The translations under genes and the position numbers were made by a program. Source: Corynebacterium sp. (GTDB taxonomy: Bacteria > Actinomycetota > Actinomycetes > Mycobacteriales > Mycobacteriaceae). From it: a stretch of DNA of 64,000 nt. Below the pieces are notes generated by a model that saw only the letters and a program-made list of their open reading frames with translations, was not told where the DNA came from and did no database searches. Positions 44,542 to 54,665 of the stretch are shown here, in pieces; the first letter of the stretch is position 1, and the number at the start of each line of letters is the position of its first letter. The DNA lies in contig JAUMTW010000002.1 in the NCBI GenBank assembly GCA_030531005.1, positions 264,190 to 328,189 on the forward strand. The letters are read 5' to 3'.

Positions 44542-45876
44542 TCAAGTGGCGTTATCCGTTGAAACTGCACGAACCACCTGTGCAAGACGCTGCACACCGG
44601 TAGATAATTCTTCTGGGGCTACCCCACTATAGGCAATACGCAATTCCCGCTGCCCCAATGGTGCTGCAGGGGCTGGCATCCCGGTTGGCACCTGCCCCTC
44701 ATAAAAGGCCGAGCCTGGGACGAATACCACGCCGGCTTCAATTGCTGGGGCCAATAAATAAGCAGTATTGCCTTCCCACGAATCTGGCAGGGTAACCCAA
44801 GTAAAGAAGCCACCAGTAGGCTTAGTCCAGTGTGTACCAGTGGGCATATGCTTTTCCAAGGCGGCGAGCACTGCAGCACAGCGTTGCTGGTAAAGCGCGG
44901 CGCTGCGCTCTAAGTGTGGCTCCCACATCCCAGCCTGCATGTATTCATAGGTCAGACGCTGTGAAAGCATGGCTGGGCAAATATTAACCGCCTCTGACGC
45001 GATCTGCAGGAATTTCCGCACCGCCGCTGGCGCTACCATCCACCCCACGCGCATCCCGGGCGAGAAGATCTTCGAAAAACTGCCCAGGTAGATTACGTTT
45101 TCAGGGTCTAAGCTGTACAAACTCTGCGTCCGCTGTTGGCTAAAGCCCAGCAGACCATAGGGGTTATCTTCGACAACTAGCACCTCATGACGCCGGCAGA
45201 TCTCTAATAGCTGTTTGCGTCTTTCCGGAGGGATAGTAACGCCAGTAGGGTTCTGGAAGTTCGGGATGAGGTACACAAAGCTCACCTTGTGCCCTAATGC
45301 CTTGAGCTCCTCGATGGCTTGTTCCAGTAATTCTGGCTGCATGCCATGCTCATCCACGGCGACATGCTGGATTTGGGCCTGATAACCTGCAAAGGTGCCC
45401 AGCGCGCCCGTGTAGGTCGGCCCTTCGGTGATGATGACATCACCGGGGTTCACAAAGAGTTTAGTAACTAAGTCCAAACCCATCTGGGAGCCAGCGGTGA
45501 GCTGAATATCTGCGAGCTGCGGGTGAGCTCCTTCGGTGCGCATGAAGCTGCAAATCAACTCTGCTAAAGGCTCATAGCCGGCCCCAGAGCCGTATTGCAA
45601 GATCTCATCACCTAGATCCACTAACGCGGTGTGGGCGAAGTCCGCAAGTTCGGTGCGTGGTAGCAGGCTGAGGTCTGGGTTACCTCCAGCGAGGGAGATG
45701 ATGCCTGGCTGCATAGCCACCTCAAAAACATCACGAACTGCCGAGGGACGAAAACCTGCCGCGCGGTCGGCAAAGTGAGCCATCATGGCATCCGCGGTAG
45801 CCTCACGTGACCCAGAACTCTGCGCAGCGCCCGCAGTATCCGGGGTAGTAATTTCGGAGCCAATATTCTTAGGCAT
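44542..45876 (-). CDS. PLP-dependent aminotransferase (AruH-like/2-aminoadipate-type)
   Basis: A 444-aa fold-type I aminotransferase of the class I/II MocR-like catalytic group without a DNA-binding domain. Motifs are [49 protein letters not shown] and the Schiff-base lysine in [17 protein letters not shown]. The ATG at 45876 has GAAGGAG upstream and overlaps the speB stop by 8 bases (ATGCCTAA), so the two are translated together. With a ureohydrolase in the same operon and an AruI-like decarboxylase close by, a role in transaminating arginine or a similar guanidino amino acid is a reasonable inference; sequence alone gives only the enzyme class. Confidence 0.87.
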   Translation of the reverse strand: MPKNIGSEITTPDTAGAAQSSGSREATADAMMAHFADRAAGFRPSAVRDVFEVAMQPGIISLAGGNPDLSLLPRTELADFAHTALVDLGDEILQYGSGAGYEPLAELICSFMRTEGAHPQLADIQLTAGSQMGLDLVTKLFVNPGDVIITEGPTYTGALGTFAGYQAQIQHVAVDEHGMQPELLEQAIEELKALGHKVSFVYLIPNFQNPTGVTIPPERRKQLLEICRRHEVLVVEDNPYGLLGFSQQRTQSLYSLDPENVIYLGSFSKIFSPGMRVGWMVAPAAVRKFLQIASEAVNICPAMLSQRLTYEYMQAGMWEPHLERSAALYQQRCAAVLAALEKHMPTGTHWTKPTGGFFTWVTLPDSWEGNTAYLLAPAIEAGVVFVPGSAFYEGQVPTGMPAPAAPLGQRELRIAYSGVAPEELSTGVQRLAQVVRAVSTDNAT

Positions 45877-46948
45877 CCGCTGCTCCTTCTCCGTATTGGA
45901 CGCTACTGCTACCATAGGCGGGGCGCGTAGCCGAACCAACTTCTGCTGCATGCAAGCTAATCAACTCATAGACCACATGGGCTGCGGCAATTCCGGTTAA
46001 TTCGGCATGATCATAAGGTGGGGAAACTTCCACAACCTCGGAGCCCACAATGTTCAGACCGCGCAGGCCGCGTAGTAATTCAAGCAGCTCTCGGCTGGTA
46101 ATGCCACCAGCTTCTGGGGTACCGGTACCTGGTGCGTGCGCAGGATCTAACACATCGATATCAATGGAGATATACAGTGGGCGCTCCCCAATACGCTCGC
46201 GGAGCTGGGCCACAATAGCCGTCACTCCCTGGTAGTAGACATCCGCGGAGCTGACGATGCCGAAGCCAAAGCGGGCATCATCACTTAAATCCTCGGTGCC
46301 ATAGAGCGGACCACGGGTACCTACGTGGCACAAGGCTTCGGTATCCAGCAGGCCTTCTTCGAAGGCGCGGCGGAATGGAGTTCCGTGGGTGTAGTCTGCC
46401 CCGAAGTAGCTGTCCCAGGTGTCGAGGTGTGCATCGAAGTGCAGTAAGGCGATCTTGCCGTGCTGTGCAGCCATGTTACGCAGGTTTGCCAAGGCAATAG
46501 TGTGGTCACCACCGATGGTGACTAGCTTGGCGCCCGTCTTGGTCAGTTCCGCAGCACCAGCTTCTAGGGATGCCAAGGCCTCTTCGATGTTGAATGGGTT
46601 GGCAATAATGTCGCCGGCATCGGCAACTTGAGCCGCAGCGAAGGGCGAAATATTGGCCGCTGGATTATATGGACGCAGCAAACGGGAGGATTCACGCACA
46701 TGGTTAGCACCAAAGCGCGCGCCGGGGCGGTAGGAAACTCCAGAGTCCCACGGCATACCGGCAACAACAATGTCGGCCTTATCCACCTCATCTAAGCGGG
46801 GCAAGCGGGCAAAAGTACCGGTACCGGCCCAGCGCGGAATTTGGGCGGCGTTGACCTGCCCCACTGTATCTCCGGTATTCACCCGGGGCGGGTTGGCCGA
46901 AAAGGAGGGGGAAGCCGGGGTAGCTCCGGAGTCGGGGGTAGTGCTCAT
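45869..46948 (-). CDS. speB: Agmatinase-family ureohydrolase
   Basis: A 359-aa manganese enzyme that releases urea from a guanidino compound (agmatine, 4-guanidinobutyrate or similar). The binuclear metal motifs are complete: [23 protein letters not shown] and [19 protein letters not shown]. The N-terminal extension before [15 protein letters not shown] is about 70 residues, longer than in E. coli SpeB. Agmatinase, guanidinobutyrase and guanidinopropionase cannot be separated by eye. The aminotransferase and AruI-like decarboxylase nearby favour guanidinobutyrase, since no arginine decarboxylase gene is visible. GGAAGGA precedes the ATG at 46948. It is divergent from the symporter gene. Confidence 0.9.
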   Translation of the reverse strand: MSTTPDSGATPASPSFSANPPRVNTGDTVGQVNAAQIPRWAGTGTFARLPRLDEVDKADIVVAGMPWDSGVSYRPGARFGANHVRESSRLLRPYNPAANISPFAAAQVADAGDIIANPFNIEEALASLEAGAAELTKTGAKLVTIGGDHTIALANLRNMAAQHGKIALLHFDAHLDTWDSYFGADYTHGTPFRRAFEEGLLDTEALCHVGTRGPLYGTEDLSDDARFGFGIVSSADVYYQGVTAIVAQLRERIGERPLYISIDIDVLDPAHAPGTGTPEAGGITSRELLELLRGLRGLNIVGSEVVEVSPPYDHAELTGIAAAHVVYELISLHAAEVGSATRPAYGSSSVQYGEGAADA

Positions 46949-47174
46949 TGCGTGTTCCTTCCCATGCAACGCGTAGCGAGAAACCCTAGTTGCGCTGTAG
47001 TTTTCTTCACGTACTCGTGCAGTGTTTGCTGATACATTCTAGGCCAGGCTAGCACTTTAGGGCATGCACTTTCTTCCCCATCCAAAATATTCTATAGTTC
47101 GATAGGAACGCAATTCTGTTCTCGGCTTCTCCGGCACAGATCCTGCCTGCAAATAATTACATTTATGCGTGTCG

Positions 47175-47180
47175 TATAAT
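47175..47180 (+). promoter_or_regulatory. -10 box of the symporter promoter
   Basis: TATAAT 24 bases before the ATG, with AAAGGA in between as the ribosome site; the -35 region is not clear. Confidence 0.5.
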
Positions 47181-47204
47181 CCGTAGCCCCCTAAAGGATG
47201 CACC

Positions 47205-48707
47205 ATGACTCTAACGATTGTCATAATCTATCTCATCACCCTCATTGCTGTTGGTGTCCTGGGCAAGCGCCGCTCGAAGAATTCTGAAGACTTCCGCGTC
47301 GCTGGCCGGCGGCTCGGACCTTTTCTCTACACCGGCACCATGTGTGCAGTGGTCCTGGGCGGCGCCTCCACTGTCGGTGGCGTGGGCTTGGGCTACACCT
47401 ACGGTATATCCGGTATGTGGCTGGTGATTGCCATCGCAGTGGGTGTGTTGATTTTGAGCCTGTGCTTCGCACCAATGATTACTCGCTTGCGCTTGTACAC
47501 CGTCTCCCAGATGCTGTCACTGCGTTATGGCACCTCGGCCACCCAAGTCAGTTCACTGGTGATGTTGGGCTATACCCTAATGCTCACGGTGACTTCGACT
47601 GCAGCTTATGCTTCGGTCTTCCGTGTGTTGTTCGATATTGATCGCAATTGGGCAATTCTGCTGGGTTCTTTAGTGGTTATCACCTACTCCCTCTTAGGTG
47701 GCATGTGGTCGATTACCCTGACCGATATGATGCAGTTCGTGCTGATCACCATCGGTATGTTCTTCCTGTTACTGCCTATTTCCTTACAGCAAGCCGGCGG
47801 TTATGATGGCCTGCGTGAGCGCTTATCTGCTGAGTACTTCCAGCTGGGCACCATGGGTACCAGCTCGATTATCACCATGTTCGTTATCTATACCTTCGGT
47901 TTGTTGGTGGGGCAGGATATTTGGCAGCGCGTCTTTACTGCCCGGAGCCCCCAGGTAGCACGTTGGGGTGGAACCGCAGCTGGTCTCTACGTAGCTGCTT
48001 ATGGTGTTGCTGGCGCGGTGATCGGCATGGCCGGTGCTGCATTGGAACCCCACCTAGAAAGCCAAGATGATGCCTATGCCACTTTGGCTCAAAACTACCT
48101 GCCCCCAGTTCTCAATGGCATCGTTCTCGCAGCTGCGATTGCGGCGATGATGTCCACTTCTTCTGGCGCCCTGATCGCATCGGTGACCGTGGCCCGCGTG
48201 GATGTCGTGCCTTATCTGCGCAGCCTGCTGGGCAAAGAGGCTGCTCCTACGGTGACTGCTGGCGATCAAGAAGTCCCGGTTGATAACCTGAATATGATGC
48301 GCCAAGACCGTATCTATCTCATCTTCTTCGGCATTGTCACCACCTTGTTGGCGGTATTTATCACCGATATTGTGACTGGCTTGACCATTGCCTATGACAT
48401 TTTGGTCGGTGGCCTGCTGGTGGTGATCCTGGGTGGATTGATCTGGAAACGTGGTAATGGTGCTGGTGCTACTGCTGCCATGCTCACCGGTAGCATCGGC
48501 GTACTGGCCTCGATGCCAATTTTTGGGGTGTTGGCTAATGAACCAATTTACATTGGACTGGGTCTTTCCTTGGTGAGCTTCGTGGTCGTTTCTCTGCTGA
48601 CCAAACCTACTGATCCACAAGTCATGCAGGCTTGGAATGAGCGTCTCAGTGCTGGCCGCCAAGCTGGGACGCAGCAAACGAGCACTGCAGCGAAACCAGC
48701 AAACTAA
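47205..48707 (+). CDS. Sodium:solute symporter (SSS family)
   Basis: A 500-aa membrane protein with 13 predicted helices. The SSS fold is seen in GKRRSKNSEDFRVAGRRLG, YTYGISGMWLVIAIAVG, GGMWSITLTDMMQFVLI with the family G-x-W-x-x-x-x-T-D-x-Q signature, and AAAIAAMMSTSSGALIASVTVARVDV with the Na2-site serines. AAAGGA lies five bases before the ATG. It lies between the agmatinase operon and the decarboxylase gene, so it likely imports the guanidino or amino acid used by these enzymes. Confidence 0.88.
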   Translation: MTLTIVIIYLITLIAVGVLGKRRSKNSEDFRVAGRRLGPFLYTGTMCAVVLGGASTVGGVGLGYTYGISGMWLVIAIAVGVLILSLCFAPMITRLRLYTVSQMLSLRYGTSATQVSSLVMLGYTLMLTVTSTAAYASVFRVLFDIDRNWAILLGSLVVITYSLLGGMWSITLTDMMQFVLITIGMFFLLLPISLQQAGGYDGLRERLSAEYFQLGTMGTSSIITMFVIYTFGLLVGQDIWQRVFTARSPQVARWGGTAAGLYVAAYGVAGAVIGMAGAALEPHLESQDDAYATLAQNYLPPVLNGIVLAAAIAAMMSTSSGALIASVTVARVDVVPYLRSLLGKEAAPTVTAGDQEVPVDNLNMMRQDRIYLIFFGIVTTLLAVFITDIVTGLTIAYDILVGGLLVVILGGLIWKRGNGAGATAAMLTGSIGVLASMPIFGVLANEPIYIGLGLSLVSFVVVSLLTKPTDPQVMQAWNERLSAGRQAGTQQTSTAAKPAN

Positions 48708-48809
48708 GCATTTCTCCTACAGTGATGCCAGCTGGCTTCGGTGCTAGCTAAATCTCCAATGAACTTCATCCCCACTATCTGTTTTGTCCTGCCGCTTTAG
48801 GAGCCTTTC

Positions 48810-50441
48810 ATGACTGCAAACTCACTACAGACCGAATCGCGCCACAATGCTGGATATGCCATTTTGGCTACTTTGCGCAACTATGGCGTAGATACCATCT
48901 TTGGTATCCCCGGTACCCATAACCTGGAGTTTTATCGCCACTTGCCGGAATTGGGCATTCGCGCGGTAACCCCTCGCCATGAACAGGGCGCCTCCTATGG
49001 AGCCGATGGCTGGTCGCAGACCACCGGGCTGCCAGGTGTGGTGATTACGACTTCGGGTCCGGGTCTGCTCAATTCTTTATCTGGTGCTGCTACGGCTTAT
49101 GCAGAATCCCGGCCCATGATCATTCTCTCGCCTGGCCGGCCTATCGGACAAGAGTTCCGCGATATTGGTGCTCTGCATGAGACCAAAAATCCGACTGGAG
49201 CTGTGGATGCCATCGTGAATTACTCGCGACGGGTGAGCTCTGCGGAAGAGGCCGTGGATATTATTCACAATGCCTTCCGCTCCTTTGCCCATGAGCGCCC
49301 TCGCCCTATTCACATTGAGGTTCCCCTCGATGTCTTAGAGCACGAGGTCGAGGTAGATCCAGCTTTGCTCGAAGCACGCCCCTTAGGCACCCCACAACCA
49401 GCTCCCCAGGCAGATGTGCAAGTTGCTGCCCAGATCCTCGCTGCTGCCGAACGCCCAATTATCATTGCTGGTGGTGGCGCTTTACCTGCCACTGCGGATC
49501 TCACCTTTTTAGCAGAGATGCTCGAAGCCCCCGTAATTACCTCGGTCAACGGCAAGGGCGCACTCAATGAGCGCCACCGCCTCTCTTTGGGCGCGGATTT
49601 GCGCTTAAGCGCCGCCCATAAGTTCTGCCGTCAGGCTGATGCCATGCTTATTATTGGCTCGAAGATTGGCGAGGCCGAACTCTGGGGTGGCGACATCCAT
49701 CCCCAAGGCCCAGTCATCCGCGTTGATATTGAGCGCTCCCAGATGCTGTGCAATATGAACCCGGATCTGGAGTTGCCTGGTAATTCCGCAGCTGTGATCC
49801 CCCAGCTGGTCACCGAGCTCTACAACCAGGGAGTGCGTCCTGGTTCACGCCCGGCGCCCGATCTCCAGGAAATCTTTGATGCCTTGGATGAGGAAGGCCG
49901 CCAGATCGCCCCGGAGCTTGCAGCATTGAATGAGGAGATCATGCGCATTTTGCCCGCTGATACCATCATCGCTGGTGACTCCTCTCAGGTCACCTATATG
50001 GGCACCACCACCTTCTACCGCGCCCCGCAGCCTCACTCCCTGCTGTACATGGCGACCTATGCCACCTTAGGTTATGGTCTGCCAGCTGCTATTGGTGCCA
50101 AGATTGCCGCCCCGCAGCGTCCGGTGGTTTGCTTGCTTGGTGATGGCGCCTTGATGTTTGCTATCCAAGAACTAATGACCGCGGTGGAAAATGAGTTGGA
50201 CTTGCCGATTATCTGCGTGGATAACGGCGGATATGGGGAGATCCGCCAAAATGAGCGTGACCGCGAGATTGCCGATATTGCCGTGAACTTACGCCAGCCG
50301 GATTGGCTGCAACTTGCCGCAGGCTTTGGAGCTACTGGTTTCAGTGCCACCATGAACACCTTGGCAGAGGTTGTGCAGACTGCTTTAGAGACCAAGGGGC
50401 CAACCTTGGTACATCTGACTATTGGTGAATCTCTGCGTTAA
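48810..50441 (+). CDS. Thiamine diphosphate enzyme, AruI-like decarboxylase
   Basis: A 543-aa ThDP enzyme related to acetolactate synthase and to AruI (5-guanidino-2-oxopentanoate decarboxylase). The N-terminal Pyr domain has FGIPGTHNLEFYRHL and the catalytic glutamate in PRHEQGASYGADGW; the central domain has IIAGGGALPATAD; the PP domain has LGDGALMFAIQELMTA running to CVDNGGYGEIRQNE, the GDG-N motif. The FAD-binding residues of acetolactate synthase are not obvious. Its place 103 bases after the transporter and near an aminotransferase and an agmatinase-family protein argues for the 2-ketoarginine step, but benzoylformate- or oxalyl-type decarboxylases are possible. Confidence 0.82.
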   Translation: MTANSLQTESRHNAGYAILATLRNYGVDTIFGIPGTHNLEFYRHLPELGIRAVTPRHEQGASYGADGWSQTTGLPGVVITTSGPGLLNSLSGAATAYAESRPMIILSPGRPIGQEFRDIGALHETKNPTGAVDAIVNYSRRVSSAEEAVDIIHNAFRSFAHERPRPIHIEVPLDVLEHEVEVDPALLEARPLGTPQPAPQADVQVAAQILAAAERPIIIAGGGALPATADLTFLAEMLEAPVITSVNGKGALNERHRLSLGADLRLSAAHKFCRQADAMLIIGSKIGEAELWGGDIHPQGPVIRVDIERSQMLCNMNPDLELPGNSAAVIPQLVTELYNQGVRPGSRPAPDLQEIFDALDEEGRQIAPELAALNEEIMRILPADTIIAGDSSQVTYMGTTTFYRAPQPHSLLYMATYATLGYGLPAAIGAKIAAPQRPVVCLLGDGALMFAIQELMTAVENELDLPIICVDNGGYGEIRQNERDREIADIAVNLRQPDWLQLAAGFGATGFSATMNTLAEVVQTALETKGPTLVHLTIGESLR

Positions 50442-50483
50442 GCACCACAGGCTGCCGGCCCAGCCCGCACATGTCACACAGGA

Positions 50484-50538
50484 AAAGCCGCGGAACCAGC
50501 ATGCTACCTACCTGGTAGTTCACGGTTGCCGCGGCTTT
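50484..50538. terminator. Terminator between convergent ThDP enzyme and PrsW genes
   Basis: AAAGCCGCGGAACC pairs with GGTTGCCGCGGCTTT with one bulge, enclosing a second small stem (CTACC/GGTAG). Confidence 0.75.
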
Positions 50539-50590
50539 CTGCTTAGATGGAGCGGTTGCCCCAGAGACTGGTACGAGCACCAGGGATTGA

Positions 50591-51787
50591 CTAGTGCGTA
50601 TCACCAGTACGTGGGGTGATGGGCTGCAGTGCTGGGGTAGGTTCCGGCCCCGGCATTGGCTGTGCGCCTGAAACACCCTGTGCACCACCAACAGCACCCT
50701 GACCTGACTTACCCCAGCTACAGTCTAAGCCGCTGGCATCAAGGGTAACGCCATCTTCTACTGGCTGGTCGAAATGGGAGCTATCCATCACCGAGAACGA
50801 CAGCGGCAAGCGCGCCACATCCATGACAGGCTGATGCATATAGATCACTCCTGGATCTTCCTTCGCCCGCTTACTGCCCATAAACCACAAGTAAATGGCG
50901 GTACCATAGAGGCCGCAAGCGGCCAATCCCATGGAAGCCATCATTAGGTAGGTTTCACCCGCACCCAAATTCCAGACGAAATGCAAGATGAACGACCATC
51001 CCAGGCCGGCTAATGCCACACCCACCCGCTGTTTGACACTAATGCCATAGGTGTAGAGAGCATAGCCCACCGCATAACCAGCAATGGCGGTGAGGAAAAC
51101 ATGCAGGCCGGGGCCGAATACAGAACGTAGCAGCCACATTTGCAGCACGCCATCAAAATCGCTATTAGGGTCGATGAGACCACCCATGCCGCCGTAAAGA
51201 ATGTTCTCGGAGACCTCGAATCCTAGGCCCACCATCGCACCGGTAACAAAACCATGCCAGGGGCGGTTGAGCTGGTGGAAAGCGAAGAGAATAAGCAGCA
51301 CACCGAAGGTCTTGGCGATTTCTTCTGGATATGCACCACCAAAAGAGGCACTAACAGCCTCAAGGCCAAGTTTATCCATCAGCGAACTTATCGAGTCTGC
51401 AGAAAGCAGCACAAAAAGTAAGGAAACACTGCCACCCCACAACAAGCTGATGATGTACCAAATTGGTCCGGCACTCGGCCAGATGGGCGAAACCCGGAAT
51501 ACAAGGGTTCCCACCAGCAGGTAGAGGATACTAAAGAGCACACCGATACTAAATGAGTCCGGCACCATAGAGATATACAGTGCACTGGTCATCAGCAGCA
51601 CTGGTAGAGCTGCGAGATTGAGCACGATCAAGATGGTTCGAATCGAAGTGAGGTGGAAACCGCGGCGTACGGGTGCCACACCGTGATACCAGGCCGCATT
51701 GCGACTGCGGTCATAGCTTTTGCCTTGGCGGCGGCGCTCAGCTTCATAGCGCACCGGATCGGCAGTGGGATCGACGCTGCGACTCAT
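50591..51787 (-). CDS. PrsW-type intramembrane metalloprotease
   Basis: A 398-aa membrane protein of the PrsW family (M82), which in Bacillus cuts an anti-sigma factor. Family residues are present in order: GAYPEEIAKTFGVLL (catalytic EE), GFEVSENILYG, HVFLTAIAGYAVG and SFILHFVWNLGA. Eight or nine helices follow a basic N-terminus. The C-terminal 70 residues are proline- and glycine-rich and outside the membrane. Its ATG overlaps the TGA of the upstream gene (ATGA), so the two are coupled. No anti-sigma gene is close by, so the substrate is unknown. Confidence 0.87.
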   Translation of the reverse strand: MSRSVDPTADPVRYEAERRRQGKSYDRSRNAAWYHGVAPVRRGFHLTSIRTILIVLNLAALPVLLMTSALYISMVPDSFSIGVLFSILYLLVGTLVFRVSPIWPSAGPIWYIISLLWGGSVSLLFVLLSADSISSLMDKLGLEAVSASFGGAYPEEIAKTFGVLLILFAFHQLNRPWHGFVTGAMVGLGFEVSENILYGGMGGLIDPNSDFDGVLQMWLLRSVFGPGLHVFLTAIAGYAVGYALYTYGISVKQRVGVALAGLGWSFILHFVWNLGAGETYLMMASMGLAACGLYGTAIYLWFMGSKRAKEDPGVIYMHQPVMDVARLPLSFSVMDSSHFDQPVEDGVTLDASGLDCSWGKSGQGAVGGAQGVSGAQPMPGPEPTPALQPITPRTGDTH

Positions 51788-52494
51788 GCGGATTCCTCTC
51801 CTCGTTGCAGATGGGGGGCTGGGGTGGCGGCGGTGAGCCACACATCAGTGGGGCTGTGTGCTAGATCCGTGCTGTTCATGCCAGTGGCGTCGAAGGAATA
51901 ATTTTGGCCACGTTCTAATTCTTCTGGCAGTTGCGGTGCCTGACCTGGATCACCTTGTAAGTTCAGCATGGCACTAACCCCGAAATAGGATAAGGCCACC
52001 ATCTCTGAGATGTCCTTGCCGGTCACAATCATAAAGACCGTAGAGTATTGGTCATCAATGACCGTAGCCAGGCTCACACCGATGATGCCATAATCGGGGG
52101 TCATGTTGAGAATGCGAATATCACCACTGCGGGCGACTCGGGAACTCAGCGCTGCTTCTTCAAAAGTGGTAGCACGCACCATGCGCTGCAAGGTCAAGTC
52201 TTCGTTCTCACTATCGAAAACAGTGCCGGAGTACACCGTAGAAGTCCCACAATTATAGGTATCAAAGAAGGAGCCTAAATCGACCTGCAAGCATTCAAGA
52301 GGGTCGCCATTGTCATCAGTGAGCTCTACCGGACTTGGGGTCTCACCAGCGAGGGTAACCACACTGCGCGCATTCGCAGTAGTTGGAATCAACCGATCAA
52401 GCCCCACCGGCACGAGTAGGGCGAATAATACCCCGAACGTGATCCAGAACCAGTGTTTCTTCTGGAAGGTGGGTCGTAGTTGATATTCAGCCAT
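51784..52494 (-). CDS. Membrane-anchored hypothetical protein
   Basis: About 236 aa, with one N-terminal helix (WFWITFGVLFALLVPVGL) and a large external domain. Three cysteines (LECLQ, TYNCG) may form a disulphide. I do not recognise the domain. The start at 52494 (MAEYQLRPTFQKKHWF) is chosen because it sets the helix at the usual distance; a frame up to 52581 exists. It is coupled to the PrsW gene by an overlapping ATGA, so it may be a partner or substrate of that protease. The divergent neighbour is pepO. Confidence 0.75.
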   Translation of the reverse strand: MAEYQLRPTFQKKHWFWITFGVLFALLVPVGLDRLIPTTANARSVVTLAGETPSPVELTDDNGDPLECLQVDLGSFFDTYNCGTSTVYSGTVFDSENEDLTLQRMVRATTFEEAALSSRVARSGDIRILNMTPDYGIIGVSLATVIDDQYSTVFMIVTGKDISEMVALSYFGVSAMLNLQGDPGQAPQLPEELERGQNYSFDATGMNSTDLAHSPTDVWLTAATPAPHLQRGEESA

Positions 52495-52598
52495 GTAATT
52501 AAAGTACCCAACCCAGCCGTCCCAGGCTAGCTGCTCGGGCATACCCCACACATCACCGGTGCACCAGCACTCCAGCCGCATTTCCGCCGGGAACCAAC

Positions 52599-52604
52599 TA
52601 GAGT
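52599..52604 (+). promoter_or_regulatory. -10 box of a probable leaderless pepO promoter
   Basis: TAGAGT ends six bases before the ATG of pepO and no ribosome-binding site is seen. Confidence 0.4.
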
Positions 52605-52610
52605 GGAAAC

Positions 52611-54572
52611 ATGGAAAAATACTACATTCATGATCTCTACCATGAAGTCAATGGCTCCTGGTTAGAATCCTTTACCATCCCAGATGATCGGGCTGTCGAT
52701 GGCACCTTCTATGATTTGCGCGATCAAGCCGAAGCTGATGTGCGGGCCTTAGTCAAAGAAAATCCCACTTCCCGCGCTGGCAGCCTCTTTGCCTCCTTTA
52801 TGGATACCACGGGCATTGCGGAAGCTGGCATGAACGCCCTCGAGCCTGACTTAGAAATTCTGCAGTCTAACTCCATTACGGAGTTCGTGGAGGCTTTGGG
52901 TCACCTAGACCGCGCTGGCATTGGCGGCTTTGTGAATTTCTATGTTGCCAAGGATGCTGGCACTGAGGTCGAAGAGCCAGATTTGGCAGTGGCCTATATT
53001 CTGCAATCTGGTTTGGGCCTGCCCGATGAAGCCTACTACCGCGAGGATCAGCACCAGCCGATCCTCGCACAGTATGAGCAGCACATTGCCCGCATGCTGG
53101 AATTCTTCGATCCTGCACTACTTCCCGTGAGCCCGCAGGATGCGGCCCAGCGCATTGTGGCCTTAGAAAAAGAGATTGCTGCCGGCCACTGGGATGTGGT
53201 GGCATCTCGTGACGCCGTACGCACTTATAACCCCACACAGCGCGATGAGCTGCCTTCCCCCATTACTGAGTATTTAGCAGCCGTAGGCTTGCCTGCCGGG
53301 CGCGTTATTTCTTGTATGCCAAGCTACTTTGAGCATGTGTCTGCGTTGCTTGATGATGCCCATCTTGATGATTGGAAGCTCTGGATTACCTGGCATATCC
53401 TGCAAGCCAGGGCCAGCATCCTGCCAGAAGAAGTCGGGGCAGCCAACTTCGAGTTTTATGGCACTGCACTGTCTGGCACTCCGCAGCAGCGTGAGCGCTG
53501 GAAGCGGGCATTGGGGTTGGCATCTTCGTTTGTGGGCGAGGAAATTGGACAACTCTTTGTTGCCGCACACTTCCCGGCATCATCGAAGCAAGACATGCTG
53601 GAGCTGGTCTCCTATCTCACTGCTGCCTATGAGGAGCGTATCTCCAAATTGGAGTGGATGTCTGCAGAGACCAAGCAACGCGCATTGGAAAAGTTGGGTA
53701 AGTTCCAGGCTAAGATCGGCTACCCCGATACCTGGATTTCTTATGGGGACTTAGCTTTTGCATCTACTGGTGCACAGTTGGCAGACAATGTACGCCGGGG
53801 TTCCGAGTTCACCTTGAACTACCACCTAAATAAATTAGGCAAACCCTATCCACGTGCAGAATGGGTCTCTACCCCGCAGACGGTGAATGCCTTCTATAAT
53901 CCCACGGTTAATGACATCACCTTCCCCGCAGCTATTTTGCGCCCACCGTTTTATGATCCTGATGCCGATGCTGCGGAAAACTTTGGTGCTATTGGCGCGG
54001 TGATTGGCCATGAGATTGGCCATGGTTTTGATGATCAAGGAAGCCAATACGATGGGGATGGCAATCTAGAATCCTGGTGGACTGATGCTGATCGCGAAGC
54101 TTTCCAACAGCTCACCGCAAAGCTCGTAACGCAATTCGACGGGCGGGTGCCAAGCGTGTTGTCCGGTGTGGAGTCTGCTGCTGGTGGGGTCAATGGCAAA
54201 TTCACCTTGGGTGAAAATATTGGTGACCTCGGTGGCTTGGGTATTGCCATTATTGCCTATGGCAAATACTTGGCTGATAAGGGCCGCAGCTGGGAGGAGA
54301 CTCAGCCCTGGACACATGGTGGAGGGGCCGCAGGGTTAGAATCCCAGGAATTTACTGGTTTGCAACGACTCTTCTTCGCCTGGGCACGCGTGTGGCGTAC
54401 CGCTATTCGCCCAGAGATGGCTGCCCAGTATTTGGCGGTTGATCCGCACTCGCCTGCGGAGTTCCGCTGCAATATTATTGCCGCGAATATTCCAGAGTTC
54501 TACGAGGCCTTTGAGGTCGATAGCAGCAGCCCATTCTGGGTCGATCCAGCTGACCGCGTCCAAATCTGGTAG
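52611..54572 (+). CDS. pepO: M13-family zinc metallopeptidase
   Basis: A 653-aa neprilysin-type endopeptidase that cuts peptides up to a few kDa. The zinc site is VIGHEIGHGFDDQGSQYD (HExxH), the third ligand and helper are in ENIGDLGGLGIA, and the substrate-binding NAFYNPTVNDITFPAAILRPPFY is intact. The C-terminus IW is typical. There is no signal peptide, so it is cytoplasmic as in other actinobacterial PepO proteins. Confidence 0.94.
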   Translation: MEKYYIHDLYHEVNGSWLESFTIPDDRAVDGTFYDLRDQAEADVRALVKENPTSRAGSLFASFMDTTGIAEAGMNALEPDLEILQSNSITEFVEALGHLDRAGIGGFVNFYVAKDAGTEVEEPDLAVAYILQSGLGLPDEAYYREDQHQPILAQYEQHIARMLEFFDPALLPVSPQDAAQRIVALEKEIAAGHWDVVASRDAVRTYNPTQRDELPSPITEYLAAVGLPAGRVISCMPSYFEHVSALLDDAHLDDWKLWITWHILQARASILPEEVGAANFEFYGTALSGTPQQRERWKRALGLASSFVGEEIGQLFVAAHFPASSKQDMLELVSYLTAAYEERISKLEWMSAETKQRALEKLGKFQAKIGYPDTWISYGDLAFASTGAQLADNVRRGSEFTLNYHLNKLGKPYPRAEWVSTPQTVNAFYNPTVNDITFPAAILRPPFYDPDADAAENFGAIGAVIGHEIGHGFDDQGSQYDGDGNLESWWTDADREAFQQLTAKLVTQFDGRVPSVLSGVESAAGGVNGKFTLGENIGDLGGLGIAIIAYGKYLADKGRSWEETQPWTHGGGAAGLESQEFTGLQRLFFAWARVWRTAIRPEMAAQYLAVDPHSPAEFRCNIIAANIPEFYEAFEVDSSSPFWVDPADRVQIW

Positions 54573-54665
54573 TTCTTGCTGGACAGGTGCCTAACGCGTT
54601 GCCTTGCTGCCCGCGACAATTACCTGTGCATCTTGATCACAACACTGAAGAAAGGAATCTCAACG

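Noticed and set aside
45869..45876. Same ATGCCTAA overlap at speB/aminotransferase as at tgt/gluQRS
   Set aside because: Probably coincidence: both are simple start/stop overlaps with common codons.
48054..48677. Minus-strand frame of 207 codons over the symporter and its 3' end
   Set aside because: Histidine- and glutamine-rich antisense translation of a clear membrane protein; no ribosome site.
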